This document shows positions 1 to 5,811 of a stretch of DNA of 7,296 nucleotides, in pieces. This stretch comes from Paludibacter sp. (GTDB lineage Bacteria > Bacteroidota > Bacteroidia > Bacteroidales > Paludibacteraceae). Position 1 is the first letter of the stretch; each line of letters opens with the position of its first letter. The notes below the pieces were generated by a model. The model saw only the letters and a program-made list of their open reading frames with translations, made no database searches and was not told the DNA's origin. The translations under genes and the position numbers were made by a program. Location of the stretch: contig JAQTOL010000155.1 of assembly GCA_028748945.1 (NCBI GenBank), positions 1 to 7,296 of the forward strand, read 5' to 3'.

Positions 1-836
1 AACAAATCGGCTTCTCGCACTTCATCAAGTGTCGATTTGAAAGATTGCACTAAATGATGGGGTAATTTACGGATAAAGCCGACAGTATCGGAAAGTAAAA
101 ACGGTAAATTATCGATTATCACTTTACGAACGGTTGTATCCAGAGTTGCAAACAACTTATTTTCAGCAAAAATATCTGATTTGCTGAGTAAATTCATTAA
201 CGTTGATTTTCCTGCATTCGTATAACCGACTAAAGCCACACGAACCATTTTACCTCTGTTTTTTCTTTGAGTACTCATTTGTTGATCGATATCTTTCAGA
301 TTTTGTTTCAACAAAGAAATCTTCGTAAGGATAATTCGCCGGTCCGTTTCTATTTGAGTTTCACCGGGTCCACGCATTCCAATACCTCCTTGCTGTCGTT
401 CAAGGTGCGTCCAAAGACGGGTTAATCGAGGCAACATATATTGGCATTGAGCAAGTTCCACTTGTGTTTTTGCATTGGCCGTTTGAGCCCGTTTCGCAAA
501 AATGTCCAGAATCAGACTTGTTCTGTCTAATATCAATACTTTTAGTTCTGCTTCAATATTTCGTAATTGTTTCGGAGATAATTCATCATCAAAAATAACT
601 ACTCCAATATCATTTTCATCTACAAAAGTCTTTATTTCAATTAGTTTTCCCGGACCCACATACGTATTGGGATTGGGATATTCCAATCGTTGAAAGAATA
701 GTTTTTCGGGAGAAGCACCGGCTGTCTCAGCCAGAAAAGCAAGCTCTTCCAGATATTCCCGTGCTTTATCTTCCTTCTGATTTTGGGTGATGACACCCAC
801 AAGTACAGCCCTTTCTTCGTATATTTCTGTTTTCAT
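1..836 (-). CDS. hflX: GTPase HflX (ribosome-splitting factor), C-terminus cut off by the window edge
   Basis: This is the first 278 residues of an HflX-family GTPase of the TRAFAC class; the reading frame runs off position 1. HflX binds the 50S subunit and splits stalled or hibernating ribosomes in the cytoplasm (family knowledge). Visible in order: the N-terminal HflX domain with NTYVGPGK (residues 57-64) and IFDDELSP (81-88); the helical linker with the family signature GPGETQIETDRR (156-167); then the G domain with Walker A GYTNAGKST (204-212), switch I region ATLDTTVR (230-237) and G3 DTVGF (250-254). The G4 NKxD and G5 motifs would lie beyond the edge. The start ATG at 836-834 gives MKTEIYEERAVLVG, a normal N-terminus for the family. 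There is no Shine-Dalgarno sequence, only an A/T-rich stretch, as usual in Bacteroidota. It follows tonB on the same strand after a 115-base gap that contains a terminator-like hairpin, so it may be read from a leader or by readthrough. Family identification is very secure. Confidence 0.97.
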   Translation of the reverse strand, partial: MKTEIYEERAVLVGVITQNQKEDKAREYLEELAFLAETAGASPEKLFFQRLEYPNPNTYVGPGKLIEIKTFVDENDIGVVIFDDELSPKQLRNIEAELKVLILDRTSLILDIFAKRAQTANAKTQVELAQCQYMLPRLTRLWTHLERQQGGIGMRGPGETQIETDRRIILTKISLLKQNLKDIDQQMSTQRKNRGKMVRVALVGYTNAGKSTLMNLLSKSDIFAENKLFATLDTTVRKVIIDNLPFLLSDTVGFIRKLPHHLVQSFKSTLDEVREADL

Positions 837-850
837 TATTTTTCTATTAA

Positions 851-881
851 AAAAACCGTCTGGCGATACCAAACGGTTTTT
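851..881 (-). terminator. Rho-independent terminator-like hairpin between tonB and hflX
   Basis: On the minus strand a 13-bp stem (881-869 pairing with 863-851, including one G-U wobble at 872/860) closes a 5-base loop. It is followed by a run of T (855-849 on this strand, partly within the stem). The wobble pair would be a C-A mismatch if read on the plus strand, so the minus direction is favoured. It would end tonB transcripts. Because hflX starts only 14 bases further on, it must also lie in any hflX leader that begins upstream. Confidence 0.8.
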
Positions 882-920
882 GTTTTTCTTTTTTTTTGAA
901 TAATACGTAGACCGTTGGTG

Positions 921-944
921 CTATCGTTCATTCTTCATTTTCAT
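921..944 (-). other. Possible short leader ORF upstream of hflX (7 codons)
   Basis: In the tonB-hflX gap, 7 bases after the tonB stop, an ATG opens a 7-codon frame reading MKMKNER, ended by TAG. It sits upstream of the terminator-like hairpin and directly before a segment (919-911) that can pair with the 5' arm of that hairpin. There is no recognisable ribosome-binding site, and such tiny frames arise easily by chance in A-rich DNA. It is listed only because its position resembles that of a leader peptide. Confidence 0.15.
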
Positions 945-951
945 TCGAATT

Positions 952-1629
952 TTACTGAAGTTTAAAGTTCACGGGTAAAGTATATTTCACCCGGACTGGT
1001 TTCCCTCGTTGTTTACCTGGGGACCAATTAGGCATTGATTTAATCACCCGGATTGCTTCCTTATCCAAACTTGGGTCAACACTTCGAACAACTACGACAT
1101 CAACGATTGAACCGTCTTTATTTACAGTAAACTGACATATTACACGTCCCTGAATTCCATTTTCCTGTGCAATAACGGGATATTTAACATTATTATTCAA
1201 AAATTTAAATAATTCTGCATCGCCTCCCGGAAAGGTTGGCATCGTTTCCACAACCTGAAAAACAACCTGATCGTCTTCTTCGATTGGTGCTGATACCGGT
1301 GCTGCAATAACTATTTTTTTATTCTTATCTTCTTCCGTGTTGATTTCAATTGTTGATGTTTCTTTAGTATTTTCTACAACATTCAACACTTCAACTACTT
1401 CAGGAGCAGGTGGTGGTGGAGGAGGTGGAGGTGTTTCCTGATTTGTTTGTATCACATCGAGCTCGTCTTCAACCAAAAAATCGGTATTCGCGACGTTATA
1501 AACAGTTACACTAGACTTTGTCCATTCTAATCCAATGTAAACCAAAGACAAAACCATAACGAAACCTATCAAAAGAAAGAACATCTTCTTGTCTTCCAGG
1601 GAGGCTTTTGGTGATTTTTTCAAGTCCAT
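952..1629 (-). CDS. tonB: Energy transducer TonB family protein
   Basis: This 225-residue protein has the classic TonB layout. A short cytoplasmic N-terminus is followed by one membrane anchor (about residues 16-33, MFFLLIGFVMVLSLVYIG). Next comes a periplasmic linker with a run of eight prolines (67-74) and an acidic stretch, then a C-terminal TonB domain (about 145-225). That domain shows the Bacteroidota hallmarks MPTFPGGDAEL (130-140), KYPVIAQENGIQGRV (149-163), DGSI (172-175) and MPNWSPGKQRGKPV (199-212). With ExbB/ExbD, TonB carries proton-motive energy to TonB-dependent and SusC-like receptors in the outer membrane; no exbBD genes are in the window. The ATG at 1629 was chosen because it begins directly before the basic N-terminus and anchor. 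Two TAnnTTTG-like elements lie upstream. Bacteroidota genomes usually carry several TonB paralogues, so which receptors this one serves cannot be told. The symbol is a family name rather than proof of orthology to the enterobacterial gene. Confidence 0.95.
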   Translation of the reverse strand: MDLKKSPKASLEDKKMFFLLIGFVMVLSLVYIGLEWTKSSVTVYNVANTDFLVEDELDVIQTNQETPPPPPPPPAPEVVEVLNVVENTKETSTIEINTEEDKNKKIVIAAPVSAPIEEDDQVVFQVVETMPTFPGGDAELFKFLNNNVKYPVIAQENGIQGRVICQFTVNKDGSIVDVVVVRSVDPSLDKEAIRVIKSMPNWSPGKQRGKPVRVKYTLPVNFKLQ

Positions 1630-1660
1630 AATATTACTATTTTTTTATATTTTGGTTGGA

Positions 1661-1668
1661 CAAATGTA
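1661..1668 (-). promoter_or_regulatory. Candidate tonB -7 promoter element (proximal)
   Basis: The minus strand reads TACATTTG, an exact match to the Bacteroidota -7 consensus TAnnTTTG. It lies 31 bases before the tonB ATG, which would give a leader of roughly 25 bases. No TTTG-type -33 box is found at the usual 19-21 base spacing; the nearest TTTG is 26 bases upstream. The motif is short and the region AT-rich, so chance is a real alternative. Confidence 0.35.
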
Positions 1669-1689
1669 ATATATTTTTTTTAAAGTTCA

Positions 1690-1735
1690 TTTGTCAAAAT
1701 GAAAAAAAAATTGAATTTCTTTTCATTTTGTCAAA
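1690..1735. repeat. Imperfect inverted repeat carrying two TTTGTCAAA boxes
   Basis: Arms 1690-1705 and 1720-1735 are inverted copies matching at 15 of 16 positions, around a 14-base spacer. Each arm holds the near-palindromic 9-mer TTTGTCAAA (1690-1698 and 1727-1735), with centres 37 bases apart. A partial copy, GTCAAA (1765-1770), overlaps the distal tonB -7 candidate. It could be an operator or, if transcribed, a weak hairpin in the tonB leader. The pairing is almost all A-T, so it is not a good terminator. Confidence 0.45.
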
Positions 1736-1766
1736 TTTCGCGATTTCTGATGATTTTAAACCGAGT

Positions 1767-1774
1767 CAAATATA
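1767..1774 (-). promoter_or_regulatory. Candidate tonB -7 promoter element (distal)
   Basis: The minus strand reads TATATTTG, again matching TAnnTTTG. Use of this site would give a leader of about 130 bases containing the inverted repeat at 1690-1735. No clear -33 box is seen at the expected distance. The call rests on one short motif. Confidence 0.25.
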
Positions 1775-1844
1775 ATTTTTGCTGTTTTCTACGTTAAGTG
1801 AAATAGAAAAATTTATTTCAGTCCTTTAGCTAACAAAAATAGTG

Positions 1845-1852
1845 TATCTTTG
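1845..1852 (+). promoter_or_regulatory. Candidate promoter -7 element for porQ and the downstream genes
   Basis: TATCTTTG matches the Bacteroidota -7 consensus TAnnTTTG and lies 77 bases before the porQ ATG, which would give a leader of about 70 bases. The -33 region is weak, with no TTTG at 19-21 bases upstream. It is the only exact consensus match on this strand between 1630 and 1928 that I found, and it is the best candidate promoter for porQ-cmk-ispH-pfkA. Confidence 0.45.
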
Positions 1853-1928
1853 GCTGTTTTTTTAAATAAGGCTGATTTTCGTTTTTTTTTATCATTCAAC
1901 TCACCTTATATTTCAAAATTTGTTATTG

Positions 1929-2969
1929 ATGACTAAAAAGAATTTTTTATTTTTAATGTTTGTTGCCTATTGTCTCCAGGTTTTTTCACAAGCTGGGACA
2001 GGAGTATATCAGTTTCTTGACTTGCCGGTTTCTTCCCGATTAGCTGCTTTAGGAAGTAAAAATATATCATTAAATGATAATGACATTAATTTTGCCTTTC
2101 AGAATCCTGCCCTTTTAACTGCCGGTACAAATAATGTCATCGGGATAAATATAGCCAATTATTTGGCTGATATTCAGTTCGGTTCTGCTGTTTACGGTCA
2201 TACTTTCGGTCAAAATAATTATTTTGCACTTGGAATTCAATATGTCGACTACGGCTCATTCATGGGATACAATGAATTAAACGATTCGACAGGAGCATTT
2301 GCAGCAAAAGATTACGCAATTAGTCTCGTTTATGCACGTCCGCTTACAGAAAACATAACAGTCGGTGCAACGCTCAAGCCTGTATATTCCGCTTATGAAC
2401 GCTATACGAGTTTTGGTATGGCAATGGATTTTGGAGCAAATTACAACAATCCCAAAAACCTTTTTTCGGCAGGATTGGTTTTTCGAAACATTGGCACCCA
2501 ATTTAAAGGTTATTACTCGGAAGAAGGTAACCAACATCTGGAACCTCTCCCTTTTGATATTCAATTGGGACTTAGTAAAAAATTCCTGCATGCGCCCCTG
2601 CGTTTCTCATTAACATTAGACAATCTTCAACATTGGGATTTAAGCTATAATTCAACCAATCAACCGGTAACAGATCTTATTTCAACTACAACAACTACCA
2701 AAATCAGTTTTGTAGATATGGCTTTTCGCCATGCCATAATAGCTGTTGAATTTGTTCCTTCAAATAGTTTTTATCTGGCAGCGGCATTTAATCATCGGCA
2801 TCAGGTAGAGATGAGTATGCCCGGGTTTAAGAGTACAGCGGGTTTTTCATTCGGTGGTGGTATAAAGATTTATAAATTTCATGTCGGATTTGGTATGACG
2901 CAATTTCAGGTTGGGAATTATTCTTATCAGTTTTCTTTCAGCACGGCATTAAACGAATTCAGACTTTAG
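1929..2969 (+). CDS. porQ: Type IX secretion system outer-membrane protein PorQ
   Basis: This 346-residue protein matches the PorQ family, outer-membrane beta-barrels of Bacteroidota related to PorV and FadL. In Porphyromonas gingivalis, PorQ belongs to the attachment complex (PorQ, PorU, PorV, PorZ) that cleaves T9SS cargo signals and attaches cargo to lipopolysaccharide, and it anchors PorZ at the outer membrane (family knowledge). Visible here: a signal peptide (MTKKN, hydrophobic core to about residue 19, likely cleavage near VFS/QAG at 20/21); the family signature YQFLDLPVSSRLAALG (27-42) and NDINFAFQNPALL (51-63); many alternating aromatic/polar strands; and the C-terminal motif FSFGGGIKIYKFHVGFG (306-322) ending in LNEFRL. 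An in-frame TTG at 1920 would add three residues, but the ATG at 1929 gives a standard signal-peptide start. It is first in the cluster with cmk, ispH and pfkA. A general porin label is possible but less precise. Confidence 0.9.
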   Translation: MTKKNFLFLMFVAYCLQVFSQAGTGVYQFLDLPVSSRLAALGSKNISLNDNDINFAFQNPALLTAGTNNVIGINIANYLADIQFGSAVYGHTFGQNNYFALGIQYVDYGSFMGYNELNDSTGAFAAKDYAISLVYARPLTENITVGATLKPVYSAYERYTSFGMAMDFGANYNNPKNLFSAGLVFRNIGTQFKGYYSEEGNQHLEPLPFDIQLGLSKKFLHAPLRFSLTLDNLQHWDLSYNSTNQPVTDLISTTTTTKISFVDMAFRHAIIAVEFVPSNSFYLAAAFNHRHQVEMSMPGFKSTAGFSFGGGIKIYKFHVGFGMTQFQVGNYSYQFSFSTALNEFRL

Positions 2970-3022
2970 CAAATTAGATTAACCGGCTAATTTACTAAAA
3001 CATAACTTGTGAAAATATACAA

Positions 3023-3706
3023 ATGAAAAAAATAATAGTCGCAATTGATGGTTTTTCCTCTTGCGGTAAAAGTACTATGGCCAAAGAACTGGCTCGCGAA
3101 ACGGGTTATATCTATGTCGATACCGGAGCTATGTATCGGGCTGTTTCACTTTTTTGCATCCAAAAAGGTTTGATGTCAGAAACTGAAATCAACGAACCGG
3201 AACTTGAAAAGCAGATAAAATCCATACGTATCGAATTTAAAACCAATGTATCAGGCATTTCTGATACCTATTTAAATGGAAAAAATGTGGAAGCCGAAAT
3301 AAGAACTTTGGAAGTGGCAAATGGTGCCAGTCGTGTCAGCACGTTGGGTTTTGTTCGCCGGGAATTGGTTCATCAGCAACAGCTTATGGGACTTCAAAAA
3401 GGCATTGTCATGGATGGACGTGACATTGGAACCGTTGTTTTTCCGAATGCCGAATTAAAAATTTTTCTTACCGCTTCGCCGGAAATACGAGCAAAAAGAC
3501 GTTATGATGAAATGATCCTTAAGGGGGAAGAAATAAATTTCGAAAATGTTTTAGCAAACGTTAAAGAACGGGACGATAGAGATCAAAATCGCGCAGAAAG
3601 CCCGTTACGCAAAGCAAGCGATGCCATTGAAATTGATAATTCTGCCCTTACACTTGATGAACAACGAAATATTCTCAGAACTTTATTTGCCGAAAAAACG
3701 TTGTGA
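3023..3706 (+). CDS. cmk: Cytidylate kinase (CMP/dCMP kinase)
   Basis: This 227-residue cytoplasmic enzyme transfers the ATP gamma-phosphate to CMP or dCMP, feeding CTP and dCTP pools. Seen in order: Walker A GFSSCGKST (10-18); the CMP-binding segment DTGAMYRA (33-40); the insert characteristic of bacterial CMP kinases (about 55-120); the substrate-binding motif MDGRDIGTVVFPNAELKIFL (130-149); and the lid region with KERDDRDQNRAESPL (181-195), followed by DAIEIDNSALTLDE (200-213). Length and motif order are normal for a complete bacterial Cmk. The ATG at 3023 opens directly into the beta strand before Walker A, so there is no room for an earlier meaningful start. It lies 53 bases after porQ and 92 bases before ispH on the same strand, which is consistent with co-transcription. 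Confidence 0.97.
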   Translation: MKKIIVAIDGFSSCGKSTMAKELARETGYIYVDTGAMYRAVSLFCIQKGLMSETEINEPELEKQIKSIRIEFKTNVSGISDTYLNGKNVEAEIRTLEVANGASRVSTLGFVRRELVHQQQLMGLQKGIVMDGRDIGTVVFPNAELKIFLTASPEIRAKRRYDEMILKGEEINFENVLANVKERDDRDQNRAESPLRKASDAIEIDNSALTLDEQRNILRTLFAEKTL

Positions 3707-3798
3707 TGATTGACAATTGAACGACTTTATCGCCGGCTATTAATTTTAGAATACAGGCTGATATTAAATTCAAATCATTAATCATTAATTGACTTTCT

Positions 3799-4680
3799 AT
3801 GCTAAATATTGAAATTGACAAAAAATCGGGGTTTTGTTTTGGAGTAGTAAAGGCCATTACAAAAGCCGAAGAAGAACTGGCAAAAGGTGGAACACTCTAT
3901 TGCCTAGGAGATATTGTTCATAACGGACAAGAAGTGGACCGACTCGCAGATATGGGTTTAATAACTATTGACCATGAACAACTTGCTCAACTACATGATG
4001 CAAAAGTGTTACTCCGTGCACATGGTGAACCACCAAGTACTTACGAAATTGCAAAAAAGAACAATATCACGTTGATAGACGCATCATGCCCGGTTGTGCT
4101 TAAATTGCAATCCCGCATAAAAAACGCTTATCAAACGTTACCAAGCCCTGACACGCAAATTGTGATTTATGGTCATATTGGTCATGCTGAGGTAAACGGA
4201 CTGGTCGGACAAACCGATCAAAAAGCCATCGTTATTGAAAGTGAAGAAGATTTGGATAAAGTGGATTTTTCCAAAAATATCCGTCTGTTTTCCCAAACAA
4301 CCAAATCGCTTGAAGGATTTAATCATTTAGTAACAACATTCTCCGAAAAAATAGAGAAAGAAGTTAATTTCGAATATACCGACACAATTTGCCGTCAGGT
4401 ATCGAATAGAATACCAAATATTACTACCTTTGCAGAACAAAATGACATTATCATTTTTGTAAGCGGAAAAAAGAGTTCGAATGGGATTGTACTTTATGAT
4501 CACAGCAAAAAGATCAATCCGAATACCTATATGGTCCATGATTTAACGGATGTTGAAAAGTTAGATATAGATTTGACAAAAAAAATAGGTATTTGCGGTG
4601 CCACTTCAACACCAAGCTGGTTGATGGAAAAAGTGGCTGATAAATTGAACGAAATGGTCTTGCAAACAACAAATGAATAA
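3799..4680 (+). CDS. ispH: 4-hydroxy-3-methylbut-2-enyl diphosphate reductase (IspH/LytB)
   Basis: IspH catalyses the last step of the MEP pathway, reducing HMBPP to IPP and DMAPP with an iron-sulfur cluster. The 293-residue protein keeps the three cluster cysteines: C13 in GFCFGV, C97 in DASCPVV and C198 in DTICRQ. It also has H41 (DIVHNG), H75 (RAHGE), H129 and E131 (GHIGHAEVNG), T167/T168 in SQTT, and the substrate-binding SGKKSSNG (222-229) and GATSTPSW (267-274). The catalytic set is therefore complete, and the length is typical of short single-domain forms, with no S1 fusion. The ATG at 3799 starts just before the first cysteine motif. In the 92-base gap after cmk there is only a weak promoter-like pair (TTG at 3717-3719 and TAATTTTA at 3741-3748, 21 bases between), so transcription from the porQ promoter is the simpler reading. 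The isoprenoids made supply quinones and undecaprenyl phosphate. Confidence 0.98.
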   Translation: MLNIEIDKKSGFCFGVVKAITKAEEELAKGGTLYCLGDIVHNGQEVDRLADMGLITIDHEQLAQLHDAKVLLRAHGEPPSTYEIAKKNNITLIDASCPVVLKLQSRIKNAYQTLPSPDTQIVIYGHIGHAEVNGLVGQTDQKAIVIESEEDLDKVDFSKNIRLFSQTTKSLEGFNHLVTTFSEKIEKEVNFEYTDTICRQVSNRIPNITTFAEQNDIIIFVSGKKSSNGIVLYDHSKKINPNTYMVHDLTDVEKLDIDLTKKIGICGATSTPSWLMEKVADKLNEMVLQTTNE

Positions 4681-4728
4681 TTATCAATGAAAGGTTGAGT
4701 TTTTTTAGTTAACACATATTTATAGGAA

Positions 4729-5712
4729 ATGAAATACGAAATTAAGTGTATTGGAGTGCTTACCTCAGGAGGTGATGCGCCGGGGATGAATGCTGCCATT
4801 CGGTCGGTAACGAGAGCTGCCATATTTAACGGTATGCGTGTAAAAGCTATATATAAAGGTTACAAAGGATTAATCACCAATGAGATTAAAGAATTTCAAA
4901 CGCAAAATGTCAGTAATATTATTCAACAAGGTGGAACCATTCTGAAAACAGCCCGCTGTATGGAATTTTTCACGCCTGAAGGTCGGAAATTAGCATACGA
5001 CAATATGCAAAAAGAAGAAATTGATGCCTTGATAGTAATTGGGGGAGATGGTACATTTACCGGCGCCCGTATTTTTGCTCAGGAATTTAATGTGCCTATC
5101 GTTGGTCTTCCGGGTACTATCGACAATGATTTATACGGTACCGATTCGACAATAGGCTACGATACAGCTTTGAATACAATTATAGAGGCTGTTGATAAAA
5201 TCCGTGATACAGCCTCATCGCACGAACGTTTATTTTTTATAGAAGTAATGGGTCGTGACGCCGGATTTTTGGCTTTAAACAGTGCGCTGGCCTCCGGAGC
5301 CGAAGCAGCAATTATTCCCGAACGCGAGACTAAAGTTGACCAATTGGAAGAATTAATTAAAAACGGCTTTCGGAAATCGAAAAACAGCAGTATCGTTATT
5401 GTTGCTGAAAGCGAAATAACAGGTGGAGCTGCTGGGTTGGCTGAACGAATGCACAAAGAACATCCCGAATACGACGTAAGGGTTACTATTCTTGGACATA
5501 TTCAACGTGGAGGCTCACCGACAGCCTACGATCGTATTTTGGCCAGTCGAATGGGTGTCGCTGCCATTGATGCTTTGCTGGACGAACAACGGAGTATTAT
5601 GATTGGCATTGTGAATGATGTTATCGTACATGTTCCTTTCACCAAAGCCATTAAAGATGACAAACCTGTGAACGAAAATCTGCTGGGAGTTCTTCAAATA
5701 TTATCGATTTAA
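4729..5712 (+). CDS. pfkA: ATP-dependent 6-phosphofructokinase
   Basis: The product phosphorylates fructose 6-phosphate to fructose 1,6-bisphosphate, the committed step of glycolysis, in the cytoplasm. Its 327 residues match the length of bacterial group-I enzymes. Motifs: N-terminal [17 protein letters not shown] (9-25) of the nucleotide site; GGDGTFTGA (105-113); catalytic [14 protein letters not shown] (126-139) with the base D132; [10 protein letters not shown] (174-183); EXEITGG-type segment (227-233); and [13 protein letters not shown] (257-269) for sugar phosphate. Glycine follows the metal-binding aspartate (GGDG) and PGTIDND has Gly rather than Lys, both marks of ATP rather than pyrophosphate use. 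AGGA ends only two bases before the ATG at 4729, too close to be a normal ribosome-binding site. The gene follows ispH by 48 bases and is the last gene before a strong hairpin terminator. Bacteroidota genomes often carry more than one PFK, so other copies may exist outside the window. Confidence 0.97.
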   Translation: MKYEIKCIGVLTSGGDAPGMNAAIRSVTRAAIFNGMRVKAIYKGYKGLITNEIKEFQTQNVSNIIQQGGTILKTARCMEFFTPEGRKLAYDNMQKEEIDALIVIGGDGTFTGARIFAQEFNVPIVGLPGTIDNDLYGTDSTIGYDTALNTIIEAVDKIRDTASSHERLFFIEVMGRDAGFLALNSALASGAEAAIIPERETKVDQLEELIKNGFRKSKNSSIVIVAESEITGGAAGLAERMHKEHPEYDVRVTILGHIQRGGSPTAYDRILASRMGVAAIDALLDEQRSIMIGIVNDVIVHVPFTKAIKDDKPVNENLLGVLQILSI

Positions 5713-5756
5713 TACAGGACTGTCTTACATCTATTTCCGACTTTGGTATTCAAATA

Positions 5757-5788
5757 AAAAACGCACTTACTTTCGTAAGTGCGTTTTT
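5757..5788. terminator. Bidirectional Rho-independent terminator between convergent pfkA and S46 peptidase genes
   Basis: A perfect 14-bp stem (5757-5770 with 5775-5788, core ACGCACTTAC/GTAAGTGCGT) closes a TTTC tetraloop and is flanked by A and T runs on its two sides. It can therefore stop transcripts from both directions: the pfkA end is 44 bases to the left and the peptidase stop is 23 bases to the right. This marks the end of the porQ-cmk-ispH-pfkA cluster. Confidence 0.93.
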
Positions 5789-5811
5789 GCATCCGAGTTT
5801 TGTCTATCTGC

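Larger units (their letters stand above)
1630..1928. other. AT-rich divergent intergenic region between tonB and porQ
   Basis: These 299 bases separate divergent tonB and porQ. They are very AT-rich with long T and A runs, and I see no convincing ORF or RNA gene. The region holds a good Bacteroidota -7 match towards porQ (1845-1852), two towards tonB (1661-1668 and 1767-1774), and an imperfect inverted repeat (1690-1735). It is best read as a two-way promoter region. Confidence 0.75.

Noticed and set aside
502..693. 63-codon plus-strand ORF inside hflX
   Set aside because: It is a Ser-rich antisense frame over the conserved HflX N-terminal domain, with no independent support.
1920..1928. TTG at 1920 as the porQ start
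   Set aside because: It would only add three residues ahead of an ATG (1929) that begins a standard signal peptide (MTKKN followed by a hydrophobic core). TTG starts are uncommon, so ATG is preferred.
2277..2591. 104-codon minus-strand ORF within porQ
   Set aside because: It is antisense to a well-supported porQ reading frame, its Cys-rich product resembles no family I know, and there is no promoter or gene context. It is a shadow ORF, as are the shorter frames at 2365-2613 (plus), 4138-4326, 4327-4539 and 4527-4823 (minus).
5041..5130. Pyrophosphate-dependent phosphofructokinase
   Set aside because: The enzyme has GGDG and PGTIDND. PPi-dependent enzymes carry Asp after the metal-binding Asp (GGDD) and Lys in PKTIDND.
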